This document shows, in pieces, positions 53,945-63,219 of a DNA stretch of 64,000 nt; within the stretch, counting starts at the first letter, position 1, and each line of letters opens with the position of its first letter. The stretch comes from Cognatishimia sp. 1_MG-2023 (GTDB lineage Bacteria; Pseudomonadota; Alphaproteobacteria; Rhodobacterales; Rhodobacteraceae). Location: the NCBI RefSeq assembly GCF_030548175.1, contig NZ_JAUORX010000004.1, positions 62,001 to 126,000 on the forward strand, in the 5' to 3' direction. Made by a program: the position numbers and the translations under genes. The notes below the pieces were generated by a model, which was given only the letters and a program-made list of their open reading frames with translations, searched no databases and was not told the DNA's origin.

Positions 53945-56760
53945 TGCGCTTCGGCCCAGTTATCGCCAGTTCCAGCGTCCACAATCAAAGGCACATCCAG
54001 CTTAATCGCTGGGTCTGCCGCCCCCTGCATGACATCGCGCGCCGCTGCGATGGTGTCATCCACGGCATCCTCAGCCACTTCGAAAATCAATTCATCGTGG
54101 ACCTGTAGCAGCATCTTGGCTGGCAGGTCTTTGATCGCAGCAGGCATTCTGATCATAGCACGGCGAATAATATCCGCAGCTGTCCCTTGGATCGGTGCGT
54201 TGATCGCGGCACGCGCTGCGAAACCAGCGTGCGGCCCCTTGGCATTAATTTGCGGCATATTGATTTTGCGCCCAAACAGCGTCTGTACATACAGGTTCTC
54301 TTTCGCAAATGCCTTGGTGTCATCCATGTAAGTACGGATGCCCGGGAAGCGCTCAAAATACCGCGTGATAAAGGCCTGAGCGTCACCACGAGGGATGTGC
54401 AAATTACGTGCCAAACCAAAGGCCGAGATGCCGTAAATTACACCAAAGTTAATGGCTTTTGCCTGTCGCCGGATATCTGGTGTCATTTGGTCCAACGGCA
54501 CATCAAACATTTCCGAAGCCGTCATCGCATGAATATCGTGTCCATCGCGGAACGCTTGCTTTAACGCTTCGATGTCAGCGATATGCGCCAAGATGCGTAG
54601 CTCGATCTGGCTGTAGTCGAGGCTGATCAACTTATTACCCGGTGCCGCAACAAAGGCTTCGCGAATACGCCGCCCCTCTTCTGAGCGTACTGGAATATTC
54701 TGCAAATTTGGATCAGACGACGCAAAACGCCCGGTATTAGCCCCTGTCTGAAGGTAAGAGGTGTGCACGCGGCCCGTGTCCGGGTCGATATGATCCTGCA
54801 AAGCATCAGTATAGGTCGATTTTAGCTTTTGCAGCTGTCGGTAATCCAACACGCGGCGGGGAAAATCGTGGCTCGCGGCCAAATCTTCCAATACGTCCGC
54901 TGGGGTGGACCATTGGCCGGTCTTGGTTTTCTTACCGCCCTCAAGTTCCAGATCCTCAAACAGGATTTGACCCACTTGCGCTGGCGATTGCACGTTGAAC
55001 GGCTTACCCGCCATCTCGTGCAATTCTGCCTCGTATTGCGCCATCTTTTGCGCAAAGGCGTTCGACATCCGGCTCAATGTGTCGCGATCAACTTTGACAC
55101 CGTGCATTTCCATTTCGGCCAGCACGGGTACCAGTGGTCGCTCCAGCGTTTCATAAACGGTTGTAACCTGCTTTTGATGCAACTGAGGTTTGAACTTCTG
55201 CCAGAGGCGCAGTGTAATATCTGCATCCTCGGCCGCATATTTCACCGCGTCGTCAACAGGTACCTTATCAAAGGTAATTGCCGATTTGCCGGAGCCAAGC
55301 AGCGTCTTAATCGAGATCGGCTTATGGCTCAGATACGTCTCGCTAAGGATATCCATACCGTGGTTATGGATACCTGCATTCATTGCATAGGACATCAGCA
55401 TCGTGTCATCGACAGGCGCAACGGAAACGCCATATCGTTTGAACATCTTGCAATCGTATTTCGCGTTCTGAAAGATTTTCATCACGGCATCATCTTCAAG
55501 CATCGGCTTCAAAATCGCCAAAGCCTCGTCTAATCCCATCTGACCCGGCGCAAGTTCATCGCTGCCAAACAAATCATCCGCATCACCTTTGGTATGGGCC
55601 AGCGGGATGTAACAGGCCTCTCCCGCCTCGACACACAGGGAAATGCCAACCAGATCGGCCTGCATTTCATTCAAGCCTGTGGTCTCAGTATCAACAGCAA
55701 TCCAACCACGTTTATGCGCTTTGGCGACCCACGCCTCTAACGCCGCCGCATCTGACACATGTTCGTAGGCATCAACGTCAATTGGCTTATCTTCGGGTGC
55801 ATCAATTGCTGTGGCTTTCGCAGAAGCCGGGGCTTCGGACACGACCGGTGCCTCAACACCCGCGTGTTCTGCGATGCGTTTAACAAGCGTTCGAAACTCC
55901 ATCTCAGACAAGAATTTCAGCAACTTTTCAGGATCAGGATCTTGGACTTCCAAATCCTCAATCGTGAACCCAAGCTCCATCTCGCAATCAAGCTGCACAA
56001 GTTTGCGCGACAGCTCAATTTGCTCTCGATTGTCAATCAAAGTCTGGCGCCGCTTGGGTTGTTTGATTTCCCCAGCCCGATCTAGCAGCGAATCCAGATC
56101 ACCGAATTCGTTAATCAGCAAAGCTGCCGTCTTTATCCCAATGCCCGGCGCACCCGGCACGTTATCCACGCTGTCGCCAGCCAATGCCTGCACATCAACC
56201 ACGCGCTCCGGCCCAACACCGAATTTCTCGACAACGCCATCCCGATCAATGCGCTTGTTCTTCATCGCATCAAGCATTTCGACGCCATCACCAACAAGCT
56301 GCATCAAATCTTTATCTGAACTGATGATTGTGCAACGGCCACCGGCTTCGCGAGCCTGACAGGCCAAAGTGGCCATAATGTCATCCGCTTCAAAGCCTTC
56401 AATCTCTTTGCATGCAATATTAAAGGCAATCGTCGCCTCGCGCGTCAGCGGGAACTGCGGGCGCAAATCCTCGGGCGCAGGCGGTCGGTTTGCTTTGTAC
56501 AAGTCGTACAAATCGTTACGAAACGTCTTGCCAGAATGATCGAAAATCACAGCCACATGGGTCGGCGCATCGGGGCCGGTATTCCCCTCAACATAGCGAT
56601 GCAGCATATTGCAAAACCCAGCAACCGCGCCAATCGGCAATCCATCTGATTTTCGCGTCAAAGGGGGCAACGCATGGTATGCGCGGAAAATAAACGCCGA
56701 CCCGTCGATTAGGTGCAAATGACAGCCTTTGCCAAACGTGCTTTCACCGGTTTTCGTCAT
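53941..56760 (-). CDS. polA: DNA polymerase I
   Basis: A 939-residue polymerase used in Okazaki-fragment processing and repair. The N-terminal 5'-3' exonuclease domain has HLIDGSAFIFRAYHALPPLTR and SDKDLMQLVGDGVEMLD; the 3'-5' proofreading domain has the DxE motif in VAVDTETTGLN; and the polymerase domain has motif A (SLDYSQIELRILAHIA), motif B (RRQAKAINFGVIYGISAFGLA) and motif C (QVHDELIFEV). The reading frame stays open to 57108, but I chose ATG 56760, where GGGAG lies 6 bases upstream and the family homology begins. Downstream are a convergent VOC gene and no terminator. Confidence 0.97.
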   Translation of the reverse strand: MTKTGESTFGKGCHLHLIDGSAFIFRAYHALPPLTRKSDGLPIGAVAGFCNMLHRYVEGNTGPDAPTHVAVIFDHSGKTFRNDLYDLYKANRPPAPEDLRPQFPLTREATIAFNIACKEIEGFEADDIMATLACQAREAGGRCTIISSDKDLMQLVGDGVEMLDAMKNKRIDRDGVVEKFGVGPERVVDVQALAGDSVDNVPGAPGIGIKTAALLINEFGDLDSLLDRAGEIKQPKRRQTLIDNREQIELSRKLVQLDCEMELGFTIEDLEVQDPDPEKLLKFLSEMEFRTLVKRIAEHAGVEAPVVSEAPASAKATAIDAPEDKPIDVDAYEHVSDAAALEAWVAKAHKRGWIAVDTETTGLNEMQADLVGISLCVEAGEACYIPLAHTKGDADDLFGSDELAPGQMGLDEALAILKPMLEDDAVMKIFQNAKYDCKMFKRYGVSVAPVDDTMLMSYAMNAGIHNHGMDILSETYLSHKPISIKTLLGSGKSAITFDKVPVDDAVKYAAEDADITLRLWQKFKPQLHQKQVTTVYETLERPLVPVLAEMEMHGVKVDRDTLSRMSNAFAQKMAQYEAELHEMAGKPFNVQSPAQVGQILFEDLELEGGKKTKTGQWSTPADVLEDLAASHDFPRRVLDYRQLQKLKSTYTDALQDHIDPDTGRVHTSYLQTGANTGRFASSDPNLQNIPVRSEEGRRIREAFVAAPGNKLISLDYSQIELRILAHIADIEALKQAFRDGHDIHAMTASEMFDVPLDQMTPDIRRQAKAINFGVIYGISAFGLARNLHIPRGDAQAFITRYFERFPGIRTYMDDTKAFAKENLYVQTLFGRKINMPQINAKGPHAGFAARAAINAPIQGTAADIIRRAMIRMPAAIKDLPAKMLLQVHDELIFEVAEDAVDDTIAAARDVMQGAADPAIKLDVPLIVDAGTGDNWAEAH

Positions 56761-57340
56761 GTTGCGCTCCCTCTGTGCTGGCTCTCTTTTGCCACGCCAA
56801 AGCCTTCGGGGCCAGAGCCGATGTCTGTTAAATAATCCAGACCATTTGTGTCTGTGAATTCGATTTGTATTTTGCAATCTACCCTGATTTATCTTGCTCA
56901 AAGCAAAGAAAACCGCACCATGACACACCTCTAAATCCGCGCAGAACAACGCGCAAACGAAGATCGCGTTGGGCTTACACCCGACGGCGTAACAAAGCTC
57001 ATGGCCAAGGGCATTCGTGTTACTGTAAAAGACAGCCAAACGCGCACCATTCCCCGAAATCCTTGCACATGACCTCTTTGTAAACTGCATCTTCACACGC
57101 CCCGGCAAACCGGTTTTGGTACCAGCTTCAGCCTAGACATCTGAGCGCCGACTATCAGTCATCGGCGACGTCGCTTGATGACCTAAACGACCCTGTTTGG
57201 ACACGCGCAGAAGCAGACTATAGAAAACATGCCGAAAACCTATAATTGGCCAGAAACAAAAGCCGAGAATTTGAACTGTTAAGCGCAGGGTAAGACCTTC
57301 CGCCTAAGCTCCATTTTGGGTGAGTAAAATAGGTGGTGAA
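56761..57340. other. 580-base gap containing a decayed gene
   Basis: The gap between polA and motB has no intact gene. It contains the saccharopine dehydrogenase remnant (56920-57245). The left part (56761-56919) has the polA upstream region and an AT-rich stretch; I see no clear terminator. The right part (57246-57340) should hold the promoter of motB. Confidence 0.7.
56920..57245 (+). pseudogene. Decayed saccharopine dehydrogenase (LYS1-like)
   Basis: ATG 56920 begins MTHL, then an in-frame stop TAA at 56932, then IRAEQRANEDRVGLTPDG with AKGIRVTVKDS, an almost complete N-terminal segment of the NAD-dependent (L-lysine-forming) saccharopine dehydrogenase. In a shifted frame follow HDLFVNCIFTRPGKPVLVP, a stop, and RRLSVIGDVA, which belong to the catalytic part of the same protein, and then in a third frame DPVWTRAEADYRKH, similar to the C terminus. 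About 250 codons in the middle are missing. There are at least two frameshifts and several stops, so this gene is dead. Confidence 0.78.
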
Positions 57341-58195
57341 ATGACAGCGCAAAGCAATGTTGCGCCAGTCATCATCAAACGGAAAAAAGTCTCTGGCGGC
57401 GACGGGCATCATGGTGGTGCTTGGAAGGTGGCGTATGCCGACTTCGTAACCGCAATGATGGCGTTTTTCATGTTGATGTGGCTGTTGAATGCAACGACAG
57501 AAAAACAACGAAAAGGGATCGCGGACTACTTCCATCCCACGATTCCTATCAACCGCATCTCTGGCGGTGGCGAAGGATCATTTGGGGGCGAATCCGTCTT
57601 TTCTTCGACGATCTTGGCCAAGAACGGCTCGGGTGGCGTTCCCCCAATGCCGGTTTCCTCGAGCGATCCAAGTGGCTTTAACAAAAGCCAACCTGGCGGT
57701 TCAGTCAAAGGCGATGACGAGTCTGGAAAACAAGATGAAGCCCTTCAAGAAGTCGAAAATTTCCTACTAGGGAATGGCGGCGAGAGTTTCGCGTTAGAAA
57801 ACGTTTTTAAGCACGTGGCGACCAGACAAACCGACGAAGGGTTGATCATTGAGCTGTTTGATACAGCCGATCAATCGCTGTTCAAACAAGGGGAATCCAC
57901 TCCCTTTCCAATACTTGTCGAACTGGCGCGCGTTATAACAGATGCCGCACGTCTTGTTGGCAATGACATCGCAGTTGAAGGGCATGTAGCGTCAAAACCT
58001 CTGGTCGTCGCAGATCGGCAAATCTGGAGCTTATCTTCCGCACGTGCCGATCAAATGCGTCGCTTGCTAGAGGCGCAGGGCACAGCAAATACCCGGATGT
58101 CTCGCATCACAGGACATGCTGACCGCGAATTGGTGCAGGATGATCCCCTTAGCGGGCGCAACAACCGGCTCGAGATCATTCTATTACGGCAATAG
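57341..58195 (+). CDS. motB: Flagellar motor protein MotB
   Basis: A 284-residue stator subunit that anchors the motor to peptidoglycan and carries the ion path with MotA. The single transmembrane helix is WKVAYADFVTAMMAFFMLMWLL, with the essential aspartate D34. The C-terminal OmpA/MotB domain (about 160-284) has VEGHVASKPLV, RADQMRRLLEAQG and SGRNNRLEIILL. Start ATG 57341 (MTAQSNVAP) is preceded by GGTGGTGA; GTG 57320 is also in frame. The gene motA is not in the window. Confidence 0.94.
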   Translation: MTAQSNVAPVIIKRKKVSGGDGHHGGAWKVAYADFVTAMMAFFMLMWLLNATTEKQRKGIADYFHPTIPINRISGGGEGSFGGESVFSSTILAKNGSGGVPPMPVSSSDPSGFNKSQPGGSVKGDDESGKQDEALQEVENFLLGNGGESFALENVFKHVATRQTDEGLIIELFDTADQSLFKQGESTPFPILVELARVITDAARLVGNDIAVEGHVASKPLVVADRQIWSLSSARADQMRRLLEAQGTANTRMSRITGHADRELVQDDPLSGRNNRLEIILLRQ

Positions 58196-58220
58196 CCCAC
58201 GAGAAACGTGTGAAATTTTA

Positions 58221-58260
58221 ACTGTTAGCCTACTGTTAAGTGCCGATGGCCTAACTGTTG
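58221..58260. promoter_or_regulatory. Phased ACTGTT repeats upstream of flgE
   Basis: ACTGTTA starts at 58221 and 58232, and ACTGTTG at 58254: spacings of 11 and 22 bases, close to one and two turns of the helix. They lie between motB and flgE, about 35-75 bases upstream of the flgE start. A repeated regulator site or promoter element is likely, but no flagellar regulator can be named from this. Confidence 0.4.
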
Positions 58261-58293
58261 CGTCAACCATGGACGCAGCAGAAAGGCTAAGGC

Positions 58294-59595
58294 ATGACCA
58301 TATCTTCTTCTTTGAACGCCAGTGTGGCGGGACTTACCGCAAACGCAAGCAAGCTTGCCGCCATTTCAGATAACATCGCGAATGCGTCCACGTTTGGCTA
58401 CAAGCGAGTCGAGGCTGACTTTCATTCGATGGTCATCTCACGGTCCGGTGGGCACTATACGGCGGGCGGTGTGCGCGCCACGTCACAACGATTGATCGAC
58501 GAGCGAGGTTCGCTGGTAACGACGACAAACGCGACCGATTTGGCGGTACGTGGTCGTGGCATGTTGCCGGTCACCAAAATTTCTGAAGTCACGTCAGGGA
58601 ACGGCGCGCCACAAATGTTGCTGACCTCCACCGGATCATTCCGAACAGATGCGCAGGGGTATCTGGTCACCAAATCTGGATTGGTCCTAATGGGCTGGCC
58701 TGCGAACCCCGATGGCACTTTCCCGAGCTACCCCCGCGACACAAGTGCCGGTCTGGAACCCATCCAAACCAACGTAAACCAACTGACAAGCGAACCAACC
58801 ACATCCATGGTATTGGGCGTCAACCTGCCAGCGACAGCCACAGATTCAACATCCGCAGGTGACATTCAGGAACTCACAATCGAATATTTCGACAATTTGG
58901 GTAAATCCGAAAACCTCGAAGTCACATTTACGCCGACCGTTCCAGCCACGGGATCTTCAAACGAATGGACCATGGTCATTCAAGACAGCGCAGATCCAGG
59001 CGTTACCATTGGTGAATACACTCTAACCTTCGATGACAGCCAAACATCGGGCGGTACCCTAACTTCTGTAACCACGGTAACGGGCGGCACCTATGACCCA
59101 GCCAACGGCAATGTCATCGTCAATGTGGTCGGCGGCCCAATGGAAATCAACATAGGTGAGCTTGGTGCAAGCGATGGCTTGACACAACTTGGTGACAAAT
59201 TCGCGCCACTTCAGATTGGCAAAGATGGCTCACCCGTCGGCAATATGACCTCCGTCGAAGTCGATCAAAACGGATTGGTACACGCCTATTTTGATACAGG
59301 TATCACGCGCACAATTTACCAAGTCCCGCTTGTCGATCTACCTAATCCGAACGGCATGGTCGCGCTTGATCAGCAAACATATATCCCATCACCCGACAGC
59401 GGCTCATTTTTCCTTTGGGATGCGGGTGATGGTCCGACAGGCGACATCGTTGCCTATTCACGTGAAGAGTCAGCCACCGATGTTGCTGGCGAGTTGACGG
59501 ATATGATCCAAACACAACGTGCCTATAGCTCAAACGCGAAGGTCATTCAGACCGTCGATGAGATGCTGCAAGAAACCACAAACATCAAACGATAG
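58294..59595 (+). CDS. flgE: Flagellar hook protein FlgE
   Basis: A 433-residue hook subunit. The N-terminal heptad zone (SSSLNASVAGLTANASKLAAISDNIANASTFGYKRVEADFHSM) and the C-terminal one (ELTDMIQTQRAYSSNAKVIQTVDEMLQETTNI) are the axial-protein signature, and the central FlgE D1/D2 domains lie between (about 90-370). No signal peptide is present, as expected for a subunit exported by the flagellar type III system. It starts a run of plus-strand flagellar genes ending in flgI. Confidence 0.95.
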   Translation: MTISSSLNASVAGLTANASKLAAISDNIANASTFGYKRVEADFHSMVISRSGGHYTAGGVRATSQRLIDERGSLVTTTNATDLAVRGRGMLPVTKISEVTSGNGAPQMLLTSTGSFRTDAQGYLVTKSGLVLMGWPANPDGTFPSYPRDTSAGLEPIQTNVNQLTSEPTTSMVLGVNLPATATDSTSAGDIQELTIEYFDNLGKSENLEVTFTPTVPATGSSNEWTMVIQDSADPGVTIGEYTLTFDDSQTSGGTLTSVTTVTGGTYDPANGNVIVNVVGGPMEINIGELGASDGLTQLGDKFAPLQIGKDGSPVGNMTSVEVDQNGLVHAYFDTGITRTIYQVPLVDLPNPNGMVALDQQTYIPSPDSGSFFLWDAGDGPTGDIVAYSREESATDVAGELTDMIQTQRAYSSNAKVIQTVDEMLQETTNIKR

Positions 59596-59626
59596 AGCGA
59601 AACTCATCCATAAAAGGAGGTGACAC

Positions 59627-61081
59627 ATGAGCATCACCGGCGCTCTAAACAATGCACTCACGGGCCTATCCGCAAGCGCACGCGCGGCCCAAATAACGGC
59701 ATCCAATCTGTCAAACGCCCTTACTCCGGGCTACGGCAGGCGCGAGCTAGACTTAATTTCGCAAGGCCAAGGCGCCACGGGCGGGGTTCGCATCACGGGC
59801 ACAACCCGCCATGTCGATGCAGGGCTAATCGCGGATCGTAGAATGGCGGGTTCCAATCACCTAGAAGCCAGCAGCAAAGCCGCATATCACAACAAGCTCG
59901 AGCTACTTGTGGGACTTTCGGATGCACCCGGTAGCCTAAGCCAACGCTTTGCCGATTTCGAAAGTGCGCTCGTTGCGGCCAGTAGTCGGCCTGATGAACA
60001 AGTCAGGTTAGATCATGTTGCAACTGCGGCCGAAAAACTAACCGACCGTTTTCGCGACATCGCGACGGGCATCCAAGCGATGCGTGAACAGGCTGACACA
60101 AATATCAACCAAATGATCCACCAACTGAATGCCTCGCTAGAACAAGTCGAGAAACTGAACATTCAGATAACAAAGCTTCAAAACTCACCCGATGATGCCC
60201 TGTCCCTTCTCGACAGCAGGCAACGCGTTATTGACGATATTTCCAACATTGTCCCTGTGCGCGTCGTGGCGCGCGACAATGGCGCGGTTGCATTATTTTC
60301 GGCAGGCGGGGCCATCCTAATCGACGGTCCTGCGCCAACGCTGGAATTCACGCCAACGCCGACAATCGCACCACATTTTTCTACCGGAAACGGCCTGCTA
60401 TCAGGAATATCCATCAATGGTCACGCGGTTAATGTTGACCCAAAAAATGGCCCGCTGATCGGTGGCGATCTGGCTGCACAATTCGCAGTTCGCGATGAGC
60501 TAAGTATCACCTCGCAAGCGACGCTAGATGGGCTAGCCCTTGATGTCATCTCACGCTTTCAGGACCCAGCGCTTGACCCCACACTTGGGGCAACAGATGC
60601 CGGTCTATTTACGGATCAGGGCAGCGCATTTGTCGCGGGTTCCGAAACCGGCATTTCAGGGCGTATTGAGTTAAATGCCCTCGTTTCTCAAAACGGTGCC
60701 GACGAAACATGGCGCATTCGAGCAGGCCTTGGTGCCGCCACTTCGGGTGCTACCGGCGATGCCACCCTGATCAACACGATGATTACAACTTTGGCAGATA
60801 GGCGCACGCCTGCCTCGTCGGAGTACGGTACCACCCCACAGTCGGTCGTTGGCTTGATCGGCAATCTATCCACCCGGTTTTCAACGGAAAAATATGCAAC
60901 GGATCGAGAGTTGGGATTCCTATCAAACCAACTCACCACACTTGAAGAGCGTGAGTTGTCACTGGGTGTCGATAGCGATCAAGAAATGCAACGGCTTCTC
61001 TTGATCGAGCAATCCTATGCAGCGAATGCAAAAATGATCGAAACCGTTGACGAGCTCATTCAAACCCTGCTGAGGATTTAA
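59627..61081 (+). CDS. flgK: Flagellar hook-associated protein FlgK
   Basis: A 484-residue hook-filament junction protein. The N-terminal zone reads ALNNALTGLSASARAAQITASNLSNALTPGYGRRELDL and the C-terminal zone ELSLGVDSDQEMQRLLLIEQSYAANAKMIETVDELIQTLL. AAAAGGAGG stands about 7 bases upstream of the ATG. It starts 31 bases after the flgE stop; flgL begins 3 bases after its own stop. Confidence 0.95.
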   Translation: MSITGALNNALTGLSASARAAQITASNLSNALTPGYGRRELDLISQGQGATGGVRITGTTRHVDAGLIADRRMAGSNHLEASSKAAYHNKLELLVGLSDAPGSLSQRFADFESALVAASSRPDEQVRLDHVATAAEKLTDRFRDIATGIQAMREQADTNINQMIHQLNASLEQVEKLNIQITKLQNSPDDALSLLDSRQRVIDDISNIVPVRVVARDNGAVALFSAGGAILIDGPAPTLEFTPTPTIAPHFSTGNGLLSGISINGHAVNVDPKNGPLIGGDLAAQFAVRDELSITSQATLDGLALDVISRFQDPALDPTLGATDAGLFTDQGSAFVAGSETGISGRIELNALVSQNGADETWRIRAGLGAATSGATGDATLINTMITTLADRRTPASSEYGTTPQSVVGLIGNLSTRFSTEKYATDRELGFLSNQLTTLEERELSLGVDSDQEMQRLLLIEQSYAANAKMIETVDELIQTLLRI

Positions 61082-61083
61082 AA

Positions 61084-62094
61084 ATGCCTGTGACACATGT
61101 CGGCGATTTGTCTCGCAATTATATGTTCCGGGCTGAAAGTGCCCGCCTAAAGACACAGCTCACGCGCCTGACCCAAGAATTGTCTTCAGGCATAACAACG
61201 GACAAAACCGAGCATCTAAAAGGAAATCAATCGCTGATTTCCGCCATTGATCACGCGCTATCGATGTCATCAGCCTACGAGATTGCTGCCCAAGAAGCGA
61301 AATCGTTAGCGGATGCAAAGCAGACAGCATTTTCCTACATGCAAAATAACTTCTCGCAGTTTTCATCATCGCTTTTGGCGGCCGCGCAATCACAACAGCC
61401 TGTTGCCTTTGATACGCTTGCCCTGCAAGCCAACCAGAACTTTTCCAATGTAATCGCCAAACTCAACACTACAGTTGCAGGACGCAGTGTGTTCGCCGGG
61501 AATGCCACTGAAAGCGCAGCTATGGCCCAACCTGATGTAATATTGGCCGACTTACAGGCCGCTGTTGCGGGCAGCGTAACCACCGCAGATTTCCTGAACG
61601 CAATAGACAATTGGTTCTTCACCCCAGGTGGCGGGTTTGAAACCACCGGTTATATCGGTGCCACCGATGACCTTGATCCGTTGCCGATAGCCAAAGATCA
61701 AAGTGTTTCATTGTCACAACGCGCTGACGAAGATGGCATTCGGCAAATGCTACGCGACTTGGCGGTGATGGCCTTGTCAACTGATACAACGCTGGGCTTC
61801 AACGCACTTGAGCTGAAAAACATCACGACCGAAACTGCGGAAAGTACATTTCAAACGCAATCCAACGTCACTACAATGCGCGCAACATTAGGGTTAACGC
61901 AGGGCCAGATTGATCACGGCATTACGGCCCTCAACGCAGATAAAACTGCGCAAACTTTAGCGCGCAATGCACTTGTTGCCGTCGATCCATTTGAAACAGC
62001 TACTGAACTTGAAAACATCCAATTTCAGATGGAAGCGCTGTATTCAATAACCGCGCGGCTCTCTCGTCTATCTTTAACGGAGTATCTGAGATGA
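61084..62094 (+). CDS. flgL: Flagellar hook-filament junction protein FlgL
   Basis: A 336-residue flagellin-like protein of the hook-associated class (HAP3). The N-terminal helix zone reads LSRNYMFRAESARLKTQLTRLTQELSSGI and the C-terminal zone ATELENIQFQMEALYSITARLSRLSLTEYL. It is shorter than flagellin, with no variable central domain of note. The genomic position directly after flgK supports the FlgL assignment over flagellin. Its stop overlaps flgI by four bases. Confidence 0.92.
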   Translation: MPVTHVGDLSRNYMFRAESARLKTQLTRLTQELSSGITTDKTEHLKGNQSLISAIDHALSMSSAYEIAAQEAKSLADAKQTAFSYMQNNFSQFSSSLLAAAQSQQPVAFDTLALQANQNFSNVIAKLNTTVAGRSVFAGNATESAAMAQPDVILADLQAAVAGSVTTADFLNAIDNWFFTPGGGFETTGYIGATDDLDPLPIAKDQSVSLSQRADEDGIRQMLRDLAVMALSTDTTLGFNALELKNITTETAESTFQTQSNVTTMRATLGLTQGQIDHGITALNADKTAQTLARNALVAVDPFETATELENIQFQMEALYSITARLSRLSLTEYLR

Positions 62095-63206
62095 GCATTC
62101 GCCTAATCTTGACCATAGCATTCGCCATAACCTTCACACAGCTTCCGACCACCAGCTACGGATCATCAATCCGCATCAAGGATCTTGTGGAATTCGACGG
62201 TGTCCGCAGCAACGATCTTGTTGGTTACGGCCTCGTCGTTGGCCTGCGCGGCACCGGGGATGGACTCAGAAACTCGCCTTTCACCGAAGACATCATGGGC
62301 AATATTCTAGAACGCCTCGGCGTTAACGTCACAGGCGAGCAATTTCGCCCGAAAAACGTTGCTGCCGTTTTGGTCACTGGCGAACTGCCACCATTCGCGC
62401 GGGCCGGAGGACGCATCGACGTTACCGTTTCCGCGATTGGCGACGCCAAAAGCCTATTAGGGGGCACCCTGATTATGACACCTATGAATGCGGCAGATGG
62501 CCAGATTTATGCAGTCGCGCAGGGCACGGTTATCGCTGGCGGTGCTGTCGCCGAAGGCGAAGCCGAAACAGTTGTACAGGGTGTGCCAACATCAGGGTCT
62601 ATCCCTGCAGGCGCCCGCGTTGAAAGAGAGGTTGATTTCAATTTCGCCTCCCTAACCACATTGCGGTTAGCACTACGTGAGCCGGATTTCACCACCGCCG
62701 AACGCATTGAAAAGGCGATCAATTCGTCCTTTCATCGCAGAATCGCCCTTATGCTTGATGCCGGCACAATCAAGATTGACGTAAATGCAGCTGGTGCACG
62801 CTCCCCAGCGCACGCGGTCAGCCGTATTGAAAACATCTCTGTTTCGCCTGAACGCCGCGCCCGCGTAGTCGTTGATCAGCGGTCCGGTACAATTGTCATG
62901 GGCGAAGACGTACGAATTTCTCGCGTTGCTGTGTCACAAGGGAACCTGACGCTTCGCATCCGTGAAACGCCGCTGGCGATTCAACCCAATCCTTTCGCTG
63001 AAGGCCAAACAGTTGTCGTCCCACGAACCAACGCCGAACTTGACGAAGATCCAGGCATCAAACTCGCCGAAGTGCCAGAGGGAACGTCGCTTAGCGAAGT
63101 CATCGCAGGCTTAAACGCATTGGGTGTATCCCCAAGAGATATGATCGACATATTGAAAAGCATCAAAGCCGCCGGGGCGCTTCATGCTGAATTTGTGGTG
63201 CGCTAG
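62091..63206 (+). CDS. flgI: Flagellar P-ring protein FlgI
   Basis: A 371-residue periplasmic protein that forms the peptidoglycan ring of the basal body. The signal peptide (MSIRLILTIAFAITFTQLPTTSYG) is followed by the conserved IRIKDLVEFDGVRSNDLVGYGLVVGLRGTGDG, SVSAIGDAKSLLGGTLIMTPM and RTNAELDEDPG... segments. The last 60 residues (LSEVIAGLNALGVSPRDMIDILKSIKAAGALHAEFVV) are the FlgI C-terminal domain. The stop is 13 bases from the convergent fliP stop. Confidence 0.96.
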   Translation: MSIRLILTIAFAITFTQLPTTSYGSSIRIKDLVEFDGVRSNDLVGYGLVVGLRGTGDGLRNSPFTEDIMGNILERLGVNVTGEQFRPKNVAAVLVTGELPPFARAGGRIDVTVSAIGDAKSLLGGTLIMTPMNAADGQIYAVAQGTVIAGGAVAEGEAETVVQGVPTSGSIPAGARVEREVDFNFASLTTLRLALREPDFTTAERIEKAINSSFHRRIALMLDAGTIKIDVNAAGARSPAHAVSRIENISVSPERRARVVVDQRSGTIVMGEDVRISRVAVSQGNLTLRIRETPLAIQPNPFAEGQTVVVPRTNAELDEDPGIKLAEVPEGTSLSEVIAGLNALGVSPRDMIDILKSIKAAGALHAEFVVR

Positions 63207-63219
63207 TTGGTGTGGTTAA

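Noticed and set aside
54829-55533. Open frame of 234 codons on the plus strand
   Set aside because: It is antisense to the proofreading and polymerase region of polA, with a composition typical of shadow frames.
56761-57108. In-frame upstream extension of polA
   Set aside because: The polA frame is open to 57108, but the added residues have no homology, the family start is at 56760 with a good ribosome site, and the extension crosses the saccharopine dehydrogenase remnant on the other strand.
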